Shown: positions 11,547 through 24,900 of the stretch, piece after piece
How positions within the stretch are numbered: position 1 is the stretch's first letter
Layout of the letters: each line of letters begins with the position of its first letter
Assembly: GCA_003049465.1 (NCBI GenBank)
Contig: PYSS01000031.1
Coordinates: 1 to 64,000, forward strand
DNA length: 64,000 bases
Source: Magnaporthiopsis rhizophila
Taxonomy: Eukaryota; Ascomycota; Sordariomycetes; Magnaporthales; Magnaporthaceae
Reading direction: 5' to 3'
Notes under the pieces: model-generated
Seen by the model: the letters and a program-made list of their open reading frames with translations, nothing else
The model's database searches: none
What the model was told of the DNA's origin: nothing
Position numbers and translations under genes: made by a program

Positions 11547-14500
11547 TCACTTGTGAGCCGAAGAGACCTTGTGCTTAATCTTGCTTATCATCATGCTCAG
11601 CCTGTTCTTCTTCTTCTTGTCCGGAGTTGTTGGGGCGACGGCCTCGGCCGGCTTGGCTGCAGGGGTCTCAGCAGTCGTCTTGGTCGCCGTTGCGCTCGCG
11701 TCATTGGTAGAGCCGTTGGTGGCCGGCTTGACCTCAGCAGCAGCAGCGGCCGCGGTGGTCTCGGCCGGTTTGGCCACCGCAGTGGTCTCAGCCGGCTTAG
11801 CCGCCGTCGCCTCTTCGGCCTTCTTGGGCTCGGCAGCCTCATCAGCCTTCTTTGATTCCTCGCCCACAGCAGGAGCGGCCGGAACTTCCTTCAGCAGCTC
11901 AGCCTCAATCGCCTCCTTCGCCTCAACGGCAGCAGTGTTGGCAGCCGCCTCGGGGCTCTTGCCAGCCTCCTTGATCGACTCCTTGACCTCAGCCGGCACC
12001 TCAGGCGAGACTTCCTGACGGATCTCCTCCTTGGCGGCTGGTGCAATAGCGTTCTGGACAGACTCGGGGAGGTTCTGCTTGACAGCATCGGGGAGCTGCG
12101 CAGCCGCAGCGGTGGCCTGCTCAACAACGGCGTCCTTGGCCGCCACAGCCGTGGCCACAGCCGTGGCGCTCAGACCGGCAGCAGTCTCAGTGACTGTCTC
12201 GGCGACCGTCTTGTCGGCTTCGGCCTTGTCGGTTCCCTTGCCGGCAGTTCCCTCGGCGGTGGAGGGAGCCTCGGGCACCTTTTGGAGCAGCTCCGCCTCG
12301 ACCTGCGCCTTCTCCTTGACCTCTTCCCCAATGGCGCTGGCCTCGGGGTCAACGCCTGCCTTCTCCTGGCTCTCCTTCACGATGGCGGGCGCCCTGGGCT
12401 CCAGAGGAACCTCGCCAGCGAGCGCGACGGTCGTCGCGCTGGGGCCGACGGAGTTGATGGTGACGTCATTGGCGCCAGCAATGGGCAGGCTCGACTCGGG
12501 GATCATGGTGCTGGAAACAGGGGGCAGCAGCGCGGCGACATCCGAGACGCCAGGCAGCGTATCGGCCTTCTCGTACGATTCCGGATCGAGCTTGACGTGG
12601 GCGTTGATGTCTTGTGAGGTTATGCTTTTGGGGATCGGCTCGCCAGGGGCAAGCTCGATCGGGTTGACGCCGCCCTCCGAGGCGGGGAGCGGGCTGACCT
12701 TGAACTCCTTGTCCAGGTCGGTCGCGGGTGTCTCGGGGAAAGCCCCAGGGACTGCGTCGTTCTCTCCCTTGGCGGGCATGTCGGCTGTCGCGGCGGCTGA
12801 GGATTCTGCCGTGGGCTCGTCCTTGGTCTCCTCTTTGACCTCAACCTTGGGCTCTCCTGTTGTTTCCTCTTTCTTCTCCTCCACAGGGACGTCTTTGAGT
12901 AGCGCGGCGGTGGTGGACTCGGGCCCGACGGAGCTGATGAAAGCCGTATCGGCCGGCGCGCTCTTGACAAGGGATTCAGGGGTGAGGAAGTTGTTCTCGA
13001 TTCCGTTCGGGTCGTTCTCCTTGGGTGCTGCCTGGTTGACAGTCCAGTCGCCGTCCACGACAAACTGCAGTGGTTGCGAACCAGCTAATGTCAGCAACAA
13101 GATATGTTTTATGGCTCAGCAAATTAAGTAAAAGAAGGAAAGAAGTAAGGAAGCGAAAAAAGAAAAAAAAAATGCTTAGTCCGACGGCTGGGGAGGGGTT
13201 GAGGCAGGGGCACCACAATGGCTGGGACAAGTGGAACAAAGGTCCGGAACCATTCATGAACGGGAAGGCGGGCGCGCGCTCCTTGAGTGACGGAGTATTT
13301 GTAGTCACCAGCTAGGGCATGACAGAGAGCTGGTGGCTGGGGCGACCGAGAGGGGCAACACGAGCTTGCGCAAGGGAGCAAAAGGGCAATGACGGCCGGG
13401 CCAGCTGACTGCCGCTCCGCTGGGGCCCCAATTGCGCTGCTCATTAGCGAGGAAGCAGCGCGATCCAGGTGGGGACAAAGGGAGGAAGCATAGAGTGAAG
13501 GCGCTTCCAGCTCTCACAGCAGGGCGCGAGCCTTGGCCCCCTCTCGGTCCCACGGGCGAGCAGTCATTTCTAGGGGCTAGGACCAGGCCAGTGCAGTCGC
13601 CTTGCGTCATACCGTGCAAGGGTTTCTCGAATTGACGATGGGTTTCCACAATGGAGACCAAGGCAGCTCGCCAATTGGCTGGGCTAGCAGACTTGTGAAA
13701 AAGCCCCCGTGGATGACAGGCGGCCGGCTCGGGCGCACAGAGTGGAATGAATAGCAAGGAGGGACAACCTAGCAGCAGTGGAACGGGGGAGGTGCTAAAG
13801 TCGGACAGCCACGGCGGGAGGAGCTCTCAAGAGTCGTTGCGTGGCCGTCCGCCCGAGACATCTGACAGAAGGAAAGCGGGAGGACAACAGCTCCAATCGT
13901 GTGACGCCGCCGGCCGAGAGCTCAACCACGGGCCAATCGGGCTGTGTGGGCAGCCTTATGGAAATGAAGCGAGGCGAGGGACAGGAAAAAGGACGGCGAG
14001 GAAGGTGGGCTTGTAGGATCGCAATTGGGGCGAGAAAACAAAAGGCGAACGAACACACCTTGTAGTAGATCTTCTCGACCTGGTCCGGGAACGTCACCTC
14101 CTTCTCGAAGACATCGCCGACCTTGTCAAGCTTGATCGACTTGGTCCAGTCGTCGAAGGTGCCCGTCACGTAGACCTGCTCACCGGCGTGAGGCCTAAAA
14201 ACGGCAGAGTGCGTCGTCAGTAAGGGGGACTTTCATTTTTTTTTGTTCCTTTTTCTTTTCTCCATGCTTTCCCCTGCAACCTGCCCTCCAGTCCGGTGCG
14301 TGTTGCGCGCGCGTGGCTGTGTTCACGTCATTGCTTCGCCTGAGGTGGCCCCTTTTGCGCCCGGAACAGTCAAAAAAAAAAAAAAAAAAAAACCAAGAGG
14401 CGCGCAAGATGCGCCGTGACACCCAAAGGGGCCTGGCTGGACGTGAATCACAGAGTGAATTGCGCGCGCGCGCAGACGCCAGGAGCAAAACAGCCACGCG

Positions 14501-14690
14501 GTACACAAACGGTGCCAGCATTTCCCCAAGTTCACTTTGTTCCCCTCCCTCCACTCCATCGCGCGGCAGCCAGGGGGGGGAAAAAAAAGTAACCGCCACT
14601 GGGGTAAGTAGGTCGGCCTAGATCGATGCTAGGAGTAGGCCCGAACCCGGGCCAAATCAAAACTTACCACTTGAACGTGTATGTTCCCAT
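11547..14690 (-). CDS. CRP1/MDG1-like protein with N-terminal AMPK1-type glycogen-binding fold
   Basis: Three exons on the minus strand: 14690-14668 (23 nt, MGTYTFKW), 14194-14059 and 13064-11547. All phases fit, giving 558 aa. Residues 1-75 form the E-set/AMPK-beta CBM48-like fold: FKWPH, VTGTFDDW, FVVDGDW. Yeast Crp1 and Mdg1 share this start; they bind cruciform DNA and suppress pheromone-signalling defects. The remaining 480 residues are low complexity, very rich in Ala, Glu, Pro and Lys, and end in a basic helix (NRLSMMISKIKHK). Two short motifs recur around SVGP (T/S) TT, each followed by an Ala/Leu stretch and VP. Both introns (473 and 994 bp) are far longer than others here. Function in this fungus is inferred only from the fold. 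The low-complexity tail was read without introns. Confidence 0.8.
14372..14392. repeat. Poly-A tract inside an intron
   Basis: A21 on the plus strand, within intron 1 of the CRP1-like gene, so the transcript carries a U21 run upstream of the acceptor. Confidence 0.9.
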
Positions 14691-15166
14691 GGTGGGTGGT
14701 GGGTGTGGGTGGGTGGCTGAGACAAACGACGGAGATGGCGGCGCGCTTGGATCTCAATCACGGTGAGTGAGGTGGGAAAAGGCTAGATGGCAAATCGCAA
14801 GTGTCGCAGGTTCCGTGGCGTTGCGATCGTTTTCGAACGACGAAGACGATGATGTTCACAGAAAGCAATGGGAAGCAGCAAAACTTTTGAGATCGAAGGA
14901 GGAAGGAAGAAAGAAAAAAACAAAAAAACAAAAGGAGAACAAAAAAAAACGGATGCAACCACCCCTGTCCAACCCACGTCGGGGAGGTCGGGAGCTTGAT
15001 AACAACAGACGCAATCAGCCAAGTTCACTGGCAGGCGCGCGAAGGCAGGGCAGGGCCTCCACCGCATCAAAATTGCTTGCTTTGCCTAAGGTCAGCCACC
15101 AGTTAGTGCGGTTGGACGGCGCGTGGGGTACAGTACGGGCAAGTTTGTGGCCGAGTCTCTTCTCTT

Positions 15167-15168
<2 letters not shown>

Positions 15169-15204
<36 letters not shown>

Positions 15205-15265
15205 CNNNNNNNNNNNNNNNNNNNNNNNNNNNNNNNNNTTTTTTTTTTTTTTTTTTTTTTTTTTT
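15169..15265. repeat. Poly-T tract containing an assembly gap
   Basis: T36, one C, 33 N, then T27. Because T flanks both sides of the gap, the N block probably stands for an unresolved homopolymer whose true length is unknown. Confidence 0.9.
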
Positions 15266-16517
15266 ATTGTTCTTTCCCTCCGTCCTGCTGCTCCGGGATT
15301 GACGGCAAGGGAGTGGAGAAAATGGACAGCCTTCGATCTCCGAACTTCCCACGTAATCCAACCACGCAAGGTGTCGACTGTATGACCCACGCGGTGACAA
15401 GCGAACGAGGCGGTCTGGTCCCTCTGCCTTGGATTTTCGCTTTGTTTCCGTCCATTCTTTTAACCTCCATCTAGGGCTGGTGACTACCTAGACCCCAGGG
15501 ACGACTCGAACATGCGACGATAGAAAGAAGCCAGCAATTGCCCAACGCGGCCCCCTGCGCGTGATACAGAATGTGACCGCCCGCCCCAGCATTGAGCGAC
15601 AGCACGCACGCCCGCCCTGTTCTGTCCTAGTTCGAATCAGAAACTGAGGCTGTTTTTACCCGGCCTAACCAGCCCCCTGGCATGCGAGGTGGTTGGTGTG
15701 CGTGCGTGCGCGCGTGCGTGTGTGTGGATCTCGAACAGCTCAAGTGCGTGCTGGACTGGGGGGCTTCCAGGTTCCACCCACCGTTCCCCTCCATCCCTGT
15801 CGGGGCGCCCGCCGCTGGGATTCAGTGGAACTCTTGATACGTCCGGGGGATCGGCCTGCCTGCTGCCTGCTGCCGCTTGCTGTCGTCGGGGCTGCACAGT
15901 TTGAAAGGGACTGGCTAGCGGCGTGTGCCAGCGTTGCAGGTTGCATTCAAAACATCCGCCGCCACTTATCTTTCACCCTCCGTCATCCGGGTGCTGACTT
16001 GGTGACCTAGATGGCAGGCTATCTACTCACCGACTGATGAGGCGGAAGAAAAAGAGAGAGAAAAAAAACAGTCACAGTCTTCCGTACTTCATACTCTGTG
16101 CACGTGCTATCTCTGTATGAGATACTTCCATGCCCGCCGCCCAGTCAGGCCAGAAAACACAAGTCATGATAACGAAAAACACGTCTGGTCTTATGCGGGG
16201 AAAGCTTTGACACCGTCGGTTCTCGTCCCTTGGCCTTTTGGGTCTTTGCTGTCACCCGACAGCCGCTTGAAACCGGCGTTTTCCGGACGACTTTTCCTTT
16301 CCTTCTTCTTTGGGCTTCCCGCATCGCGGCGGGTCGGCTCCATATGAAACCAATCGGCTGTGGCCAACGAGGACCGTCATGGCGCTCCGCTGCGTGACTT
16401 TCCCCAGTCCCCAGTCCGTCTGTCACTGGCTCTGGTCGATATGTTCCTGGCCGTGTGCTCGCGCTTGATATCAGTCATATCCATCAAGTCCGCAGCCAAA
16501 AGCAGGAACTTGGTAAG

Positions 16518-16562
<45 letters not shown>

Positions 16563-16632
16563 AAAACAAAGAAAAAAAAAGGAGAAAGTGAGAGAGGGAG
16601 AGAGGGAGAGTGAGAGTGAGAGAGAGAGAGAA
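16518..16632. repeat. Poly-A tract followed by GA-rich microsatellite
   Basis: About 44 A, then a degenerate A-rich bridge and a GAGAGAGGGA-type purine repeat to 16632. The plus strand is almost purely purine for about 115 bases. Confidence 0.9.
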
Positions 16633-17561
16633 CACATCGTGTTTGCGTACGTACCTAACCCGCCATGTCTTTGGCAGANCCGCACCCGCCTTGTTAATCT
16701 CGCCTCGTTCGCAATCCCCAGGTGGCCCTGGTAAGCTCGTCATCTAGTGAATAATAATGATTATATGTGGTATGACGCTATGCTATGCTATGCCAAATCC
16801 TTTCTCAACTATCTGTACATCTAATCCTTTGCTATACAATCCCCTCTCTCTTTCGAGTGCCTTGACGTGGCCCTCGGTTGCTTGCTACGTAACCCCGCCG
16901 CCGGGCACCCCACTACGAGGCGAGAAAATGCTCGAGAAGCCCCCAGAAAGAGCACATGAGAGGAAAGAAAGAAAACATGGTAGCGAGAGAACCCAGTGGC
17001 AGTAAGTCGCCGACTGAATAAAAACGACAAGGAGCAGGGAAACAGGAAGTGTGATGAGGCGAAAACAGGAAAATAAAGCAACCCAAAAGAGACAAACAAA
17101 ACCGCCATGCAAAAAAAAAACCCCAGTCATTTTCCACCACAACGAAAAAAAACTCCAGACTCCCCTCCATTATTGTTGCTTGCCCCTCAATGCCCGCCCT
17201 CCATGACAATGCAACCAGCAAATGAAAAAGAACTCAAAACAAATCGAAAACAAAAACAGAGTATGGGTAAAGAAATTAAACGATCCAGAAAATGCTCCAT
17301 CTATCGGTTTTGTATACGAACCACCAATGCGCAGATATGATGAGAAAATAGAAACTAAATGTGTATGAGGGAGGTTCGAGGAAGAGAAGGGAAAGTAAGT
17401 TATGCAGAATCACCCCCCCAAATCATTCCGTCGTTATTGTTACATCGTCTATGTCGTCGTCGTCGTCGTCATCGGCTAGGAAAAGAAATAAAGAGAGGAG
17501 AAGGGGGAAGAAAAAAAAGAGGAATAAGAAGGCTGGATGGATGAAGGGCCATGTTGATGGT

Positions 17562-20500
17562 TTAGAACCACATCCAGTTGGCGCGTTCCTCGATGCCCTT
17601 CAGCACGGCCACAGCGTCCGAGTAGAGCCGACTCCGGGCGCCGTTGAGGTCGAGCTCAAGGCGGCGTCGCACAAGGCTGACGACGCCGATGGCTCCCCGA
17701 CTGGCCCAGACGCGCGCCCACGCATTCGCGTCGTCTGGCTGTGCATGTGCAGCCGATCGTAGCCACTCAAAGGCCTCCCCATCAGAAGCAGCGACGTCGG
17801 AGTCAATCTGCTCTCCCTCCCGCGCCGGCCGGTGCCCAGACGACCAGCAGATGATGGCGCAAACGTACATTGCCCAGTAGTCCGAAATCTTGCACATGAT
17901 GGCCCCGAAGCTCCCCTCGCCAACATCGAGGCAGGCTTCAGGCCCGAAGAAGTCCAGGAGGGCGCGAGCAGCGTACATGGTCGCCTTGACCACCGACTTG
18001 TTAAGGCCGGGTGATGCTGGCACGACCTGGCCCTGCTCGACCCAGAGCCGGATCAGCTTCTGGTTGTTGGCGATGGACTTGTTGGCGAGGGTCTTCTGCG
18101 ATCGCATGCAGTTGTCGCCACAAACAGCAAGAAGATCGTGGAGGGGAGTGTGGTGGAGGGCGAGATACGTGTTGGCAACAGGGCACCCCGGGAATAGATA
18201 CGAGATGCGTGCCTCGACACCCAAGGGTGCAAGATCTGGGTTGGCCCCATTAGCCGGATCGAGCCCAGTGCTTCCGGCAGAAGAGGAAGCCTCCAGCACG
18301 TTCCAACCGCCCTCCGCTCGTCTGTTGTCGTCGGCAATAGGGGTCGGTGAACCGCCATCCGAGCTGCTGGGGCTGGAGCCGGCCACTGTGCGTCTCGGAA
18401 GGCGAGAAGCCTCAAAATCGAGGATGGCCAGGCGGTCAAAAGTATTCAGGGGTATGCCATGGCAGCCGCTGGTGCTCCCCTCCTCGGGTATCATGGGCCT
18501 GAGTTGGTCAGGGTGAGGAATGAACAGAGGAATGCCCGTGTCGGGGTCTTCATTGAGGATGGCGTCCCACTCCTCGGCCGACTGGGCATTCCAGAGATCG
18601 CGGCTGCGGCCGATGAGGGGGATTGGCGGCACGCGACCAGGCTCCGAAAGGTTGAAGTCGCGGGATCGGTGGTGCTCGTGGTAGATGGAGGTGTGGATGT
18701 CGAGGGAGAAGCAAGCGTTAAGCAGTCGGCGATGGGCCTCGGCGTCGAGCCAGGCGCGCCACCGTTGGTCTGTTGTCAGGTGGGGGCTGCTCTGGGCCGT
18801 GTAGGCGTGTTCGAAGACGGACGAGAGCCGGTGGATTGCCTGCGACTGGTCTAAGTATTGGTGCCCCATGGTTGCAGCTGCAGCAGAGGCGGGCCCGCCA
18901 GAGGCTGACGGCAGCCCCAGTGGCTCCGCAGAAAAGGAGGGAGCAGGCGAGGAAGACGGTAGTATCATGGGGGTGGTGTGGTCGTAGCCAAACGGCTGGA
19001 ATCCAGTGAGGGTCGTTGGGGTATCCGCAGATTCGGAGTACCAGGAGGAAGAGCGAGAGGAGGCGGAAGTGAAAGAAGAAGACATTGACGACGGGACCCC
19101 AGAAGACCCGGGGTAGAGAGAACTGTCGTCAGAGGCCTGAGCAAGAAAGCTTGAACTTACCCTCGAATACAGAGACTCGAACCGTTTCGAGGGCCTCGTG
19201 ACCGGTTTCCTACCGCGGAAACGGGCGAAGTACTCGCACAAGATGATGGCCTGCATGATGGGCAGGCTCCATTGCGCAATCTGCCGTCCGAGGATCGTCA
19301 GTAAACTGCGTCTTTTGTTGAAGTAATGAGGGAGCCAGCGCGCCGCCGCCGCCGCGTTTTCCGCCAGGTGAGGGACTCACTAGCTTCAGCTCCTGGACGA
19401 CATGGTCATGGAGGATAATGCCTTTGTTGCGGTCTTCCTTGCTGTCGAGGAGCTGGCTCCCTACGGCTGCCATGGCGCATCGAAGCACGTTATCGCCCGA
19501 CTCCTCGCACATGCGGCGGTGCGCAAGGGGGTATGCAGTGCCGTGGTGGCTCCAGTAGGTTTCGAGATATGTCGGTATCATGTTGCGGACGCCCTTGGCC
19601 AGGGGACTTGACGCCAAGAGAGGCCCCGAGATGCAGCCGCCCACGCCACCCAGCCCTTGTGATGGCAGGAAGCCACCTCCGCCGGGGCTGTTGTCGCCAC
19701 CGCCCATGTCGTACGTACCGGATCCGAGCAGGGAAACGCCGCCGCCCATGCTGACGGGCATGCCCGATGCATCGGTGATGATGAGCTCCTTATGGCGGCC
19801 CATGCCGGGCATGCTAATCCTGTCCGCAGGAAGCGATGTCGTTGGGGTGATCAGGGGCCCGGCCTGGCTGGCCGAGGCGGTGACGGGCGAGGGGCTACCG
19901 ACCGAAGACAGAGATATAGAACCCCGAGGGCCAACGCTGCCATGGGTTATAGCGGCAGACGATCCGGAGTCGGCGCCCATCACAGGGTGGTGGAGGCCCT
20001 GGGACAGATCCTCGGCAGCTGAATATGCGCCACCCATAGTGGCGTCGATCATGCCATAGTGGTTTTGGCTCACCGAGTGACCCGGATATCCTTGGTGAGA
20101 GGACACCAGCGGGTGAGGAGACGGTGGAAACAGGTAAGGGGTGGTCGTGAGGGGCTCGCTGGCGGCCGGGTAGGGAGAGAGCCACCTGTGCCGTGGTGAG
20201 CCTGAGCTTGGGATCCAGGTCGTCTGGGGGTGCGCGCGAGCCTCTGATGGAGTTGTTGAGTAGGTGCTGTCGGTTGAGGATGCCCAGGGCGACGAGATGG
20301 AGACGTCAGTGGTGGAGATGAGATCGGGAATCGCCCCGTCCTGGATGTGGACCGACGGGTCCGAAAGGCCCTGGGTGACCACCCACAGGTTCATGTGGCC
20401 TCGGGGTTGATGGTGTTCGTAGCCAGGATGGCCGAGAGTTGCTGGTGTGGGCACGCTGGATGGGACTGGATTGGTCGAGCCCGAGGTCGAGGTCGAGAGC

Positions 20501-21959
20501 ACAAATTCGCCGTTGTCATACGGGTCATGCGGCTGCCGCGAGCTAGAAGACCTGTTGTCGCGGTAGCCCCCTCTGATGGTGTGGGGCGAGGTCCCTGACA
20601 TGGCCATATCTCCGGCGCTGCTGCCCATCGGCTGCAGAATGTTTGGGGTCGAGGGCGCGTCGCCAGAGGAGGCCGAGGTCGAAGTGCCTACGCCCGAGAC
20701 GGGTCCAGAAATATGTACTCCTCCAGGATGCCGCTGCTGCAGCCCCTCATGCCTTGACGGCGAGGGGGCCGTCCTGTGGTCTCGGCTCTGTGACGAAGGT
20801 CCATCTCCTTCGTGCTCACTACAGAACCACAACGAATCAGCCGCTGGTTCTCAGGGTAGGGATAGGATCGGACTTACTGTTTCTGCTGGTGTCGCACAAG
20901 CAAGTCGTGTCTGTGGAAGGCGCGATCACATCCAGGCCATTCGCAGGCAAATCCTGGGGTCCGATGGCTGAGCTGGTGTCGCCTAGAGAAAGCAAATGTT
21001 AGCTCCCGTGCTGCTCCGTACTGGCACGCGGATGACGCCAGAGCACTGCACCCAAAGATGAAGAAGAAGAAGAAGGAGAAGAAAAAAGCCGATGCTATAG
21101 GACAGGTAGTCTTACCTCAGATGTTCGGCCCTAGTAAATGTCTGAGGGGAAAGGAGTAAACCAATTGTTAGCGCTTAGGACGGGTGATATCCCAAAGAGA
21201 TTCTCTGAGACGCGACTTCAGCAGCAGACGGATCAAACCTACCTTTGGAGGTCTGCAGACATCGCAGATGTGAACTGGTTGACCCTTCTTTGCGCGGCTG
21301 ACACGACCCGTGATAGGGGTCAGTCGGATAGGAGACTCGGCCGGCGTATGAGGAGGCATTGGCCTCGTCGGATGGCTCAGCTGGCTCATGCCGCCCGGAA
21401 TGCATCCCCGCCGTGAGGTTCCTCCTCTTCCGGCGGGAACTCCCCCTACTCCGGCCGATCCTCCGATGGCGCTCATTGGCGTAGGCGGGGGGTAGCTGTG
21501 GCGGTCCATCGAGTCCGGGCTCGTCGTGCTTCGACGGCGCGGATGTGCGTGCCTTGAAGTCGACGAGATGGCTCCCGGGGACCTTGGTGCGTCCTCGAGC
21601 GGCGAGCCAGCGTGCCTTGTCCGTGACAGCGGCGATGAGGCTGCCACTGAAGCGGGTGCGTCTGATGCTGACGTGGTGATCGCTGGCGCTGCGGTGGATG
21701 GCCGTGGTGGATAGCCAGGGTTCGCCTCCTTGTTATTACTGCTGTGATGGCCGTCGGTGTTGTTGTCGTAGTTGTCGTTGTTGTTGTAGGTGTCGTGGCG
21801 GTCTTGACCAGGGGTGGGGGCGTGACCTTGATGTGCCGGAGAGCCTGGAGTATGGGAGGTCGAAGGCGTGGCGAAGGATGCCGGGGCCCTTATAGTCTCA
21901 TGGGTGGGCTGGTCTGGATGGTCGACCTCCATGTCCATGATGAACTTAAGGCTGGCCAT
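17562..21959 (-). CDS. C2H2 zinc-finger transcription factor with fungal-trans-like region
   Basis: Five exons on the minus strand (21959-21243, 21141-21116, 20982-20878, 20818-19381, 19280-17562) join in phase to 1334 aa. Residues 1-225 are disordered (Pro, Ser, Asn, His). The zinc fingers span about 230-285. The first has CDVC and an HLRRHQLSH end, with two residues more than the usual spacing. The second is CEWPGC-X12-H-X3-H. Fingers of this TFTRAEHLRRH type followed by a large C-terminal regulatory domain define a fungus-specific regulator class. A Ser/Pro/Gly linker of about 350 residues follows, then a helical block (YLETYWSHHGTAYPLAHRRM) and the motif EYFARFRGRKPVTRPSK, typical of fungal-trans-type regions. 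It acts in the nucleus; target genes cannot be read from the sequence. The start ATG sits in MASLKFIMD. An 8-kb gene-free region lies upstream. Confidence 0.85.
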
Positions 21960-24900
21960 GGTGGGAGTCCCCGACCAAGTTAGTAATCTGCACACAGCCC
22001 CGGCCGGACGGCTTCTGCCCCAGACAAAAAAAGAGATGTGGATGGAAATAGGTGAGCAAGGAAGGGTGAGATGCCGAAAGTCAGGGGTGTTTGTATAACG
22101 AGAGGGCTCTAGGGCTGGGTAGCTAGTGGGGTGAGATGTAGAGAGGTCTATGTGTACAAGAGGGAGAAGGTGTGAGGGAGGGAAAAGAGGGATGCAGGTA
22201 TGGAGCGCGCAGCAACGTCAAGCACGGAAGCACGGGCTCAGCCTTCTGGCGGCAGGTGGTGGTTGTGGTCACGAATGGGGTTGGGTTGCGTGCGTGGCCG
22301 AGAGCCAGGACAAGAGATGAGAAAGGGGAAAATGAAGGGGAGGGGGGAACGATGTGAAAGGAGACGGCTTGGGACCTGCAGCGGCTCCACGGGCGATGAA
22401 ACTGGACTACATGTTGTACAAAGATAGCCTCTCCAACAGAGGGCACTGCTATAACGAGAGCAGCCTTAACCAGATGGAGGTGTGGGCTCCCGAAGAGAGA
22501 TTCTGTGTCGCTTTCGAGGCTGAGGCGCGGTACCTTTCTGGGATGGCTTATAGTAACCCTTGTTGGGTGCAGCGACAGGGGTGGGTGTTTTTGCAGGGGG
22601 GAGGGGTGGGCAGGGGCACTGTCCGAAGACAGGCAGGGCCGCCGCCCACCCTACCCCTCCAGGCCCAGGAAAGTGGTGGGGAGAGGGTGCGCGCAAAGAG
22701 GGCCAAGCAAGCCAGATCATGCTGGGTCGAGAGGTAAGATAGGTAGGTAGTGTAGGCACACGGCCGCATCGCGACGCGCTCTTTCGTGCGCTACGCAGTC
22801 CCGTCGTGTCCTCGCCGCCCTACTCGGTGCCGAGCATGGGACCGTAGACAAGAAGAACAGTGCCAGGATACGTCTTTGTCCGTGCGGGCGCTGGGCCCCT
22901 GGCTCTGATCGGGCAGAAGATCGTCGTGGCTGCTCTCTCCGCCGGGTGGGTTCCATGCTGGAGGATTGCGAGGGTGTTCGCTCCCGCGATAGCGGGCAGT
23001 AGGTACCGAGTGTGGGCGGTCTACACGCGACGGCGGTTCTGTCGAGCGTCGACGGCGGCAAGCGCCAAAGGCTCGTTGCCAAGCAGGGCGCTTGAGTGCG
23101 CGGCTGGCACCTGGCAAGCACACCCTTACTGGCAGCCTTTCTATTTTTTTCTGCCTCATTTCTCGATTCTGCTATTTTTCCTATTCTTCCTGCTCGGCAT
23201 CGTCCTTTTCCGGGGCGCTCTCTGTTCGGTTAAGGCTGGGGCAGCCCCTCACCTCCAGTCCAAGGTACCGTGCCATTGGCCAAAAGGGCTAGGTGTAGAG
23301 GAGGGAGGACCACCGAAAGGGCATGCGCGCCCACTTTCGAGGGGACTTGGTCTCGAAATTAGAAGGTCATCAGCAAGGCCAAGGCGAACGGCGATGGGTC
23401 GGGTCGCGAGCGGGTGTTGTCAACAGAAAAGGCCTCCGGCAGGAAGGCAGACAGAGCCAGTTGAGGGATGGCGGAAGCCTGGAGGATGCTCGGTTGGGCG
23501 AGCTCCCGGGCGGGCAGCATCCACTCCTTCCCTCATTGTTCACTCGTACCCCTGGCGCCTTCCCACCTCCCCTGCGCCCAAGTTCCGGCTGCCAGCCAGT
23601 CAGATCGCGCGAGGGTGGGTTTGTGGCGTCTGCGATTATGTCAGTCGCTTCCTCCCGCAGAAGGAGCGCAGAGAGTGGTCACACAGCGAAGGGAAGGGCC
23701 TGCCGAGCCCCAAGCAACGGACGGAAATGGAAATGGAGGGTGAGCAAAGGTACGCGGTGGTATGTACTAGGTATCGAGTAGGTACGTCTTTTTTCTATTC
23801 CGACACTCATCATCCAGACTTGGAAGCGCGCCTGCTGGCGGATGCCCATACTCGACAGCAACCAACGGGTCAGCAACTCGGCAGAGAAACAACCGTCGCT
23901 TGTCCCATCGCAAGCGCGCACACGCGAACGCAGGTGGTGTGGAGTGGGTGACGAAAAACAGAGTCCTCACTCCACCGGGCGCGGCGGGCAAAGCCAGTCT
24001 GACAGCGTGCACAACCGCGGTGGCGCAGCCTTTTTTTGCGCTGCGCGTCTGCAGAACTGCTGCGCGACCCACTAAAGGCTGCAAGACGCACACCCCGTTT
24101 TAGACGGCTGGCTTGGTGGAGCTTACCATTGTGTGTCCTGTGTGCGGCAGCCGAGAGATGGTCAGAAAAAAAATTGGCCGTCGCCTGGATCGCCAATTGC
24201 GAACCACTGGGGAGAGATCATCTAACCTAATCAACCTGGCACCATGTCAGGATGCCGACAAACGTGGAGCCCCAGACGGAGCCGCCATCTCCCTTTCGGA
24301 AGGTTTCCTCGCAAGCTAAATGCGGCATACGCCGTGACGAAAGCGCTACTGATTTCTTCTTTTGCTCATTCTTCCGCACGGGCCAAGGCCCTAGTGACCG
24401 TGGCGTGTTCGGGAGGGAGGGGAGCGTTGGGCGACAAAGAAAAAACAACGTGGGCGATACCAGGGCAGCTACCCGCTAGGTACCCCTGTGGATGATGGAG
24501 GGGCCAACTGGGGGTGTTTGCTCCTCGACTACAGATGACGATCTGGCACGCCTCCGAGGCAGGTAAAACGTTCCCAAGCAAGAAGACAGACAAAAAGCAG
24601 GCAAGATGGCTCATCTCTGTTTCATCCTACCGCGCAGCCGGGACGGCGCGAGAGATGACGTCCCACAGCTGGAGACGGCATCACGGACGGCAACAAACAG
24701 CCCCCATTGGTGTCACGACAGGACGGATGGATGGCCGTTACATGTCGACCGTGATGAATGAAGGAGAGGGGCCGACAAGAAGGGGGCCGTCCGGCCGGGT
24801 CCCGATGCCTGTTGCACGTGTCCAGAAGAGCCTGGGGCAACCCGACAAGAGCCTGAACCTTATCGACCGCCAGCATTGGGACGACGTTGACGACCTAAGA

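Larger units (their letters stand above)
14691..17561. other. Intergenic region rich in simple sequence
   Basis: This is the promoter of the CRP1-like gene and the long 3' flank of the transcription factor. It holds the gapped poly-T tract (15169-15265), a poly-A tract followed by GA repeats (16518-16632), an isolated undetermined base at 16679, and a (GTC)n stretch near 17455-17470. No gene is supported. Confidence 0.6.

Noticed and set aside
22860..23951. 363-codon plus-strand open frame
   Set aside because: Arg/Pro/Ser-rich, no domain, overlapped by other open frames on both strands; a chance frame in GC-rich DNA.
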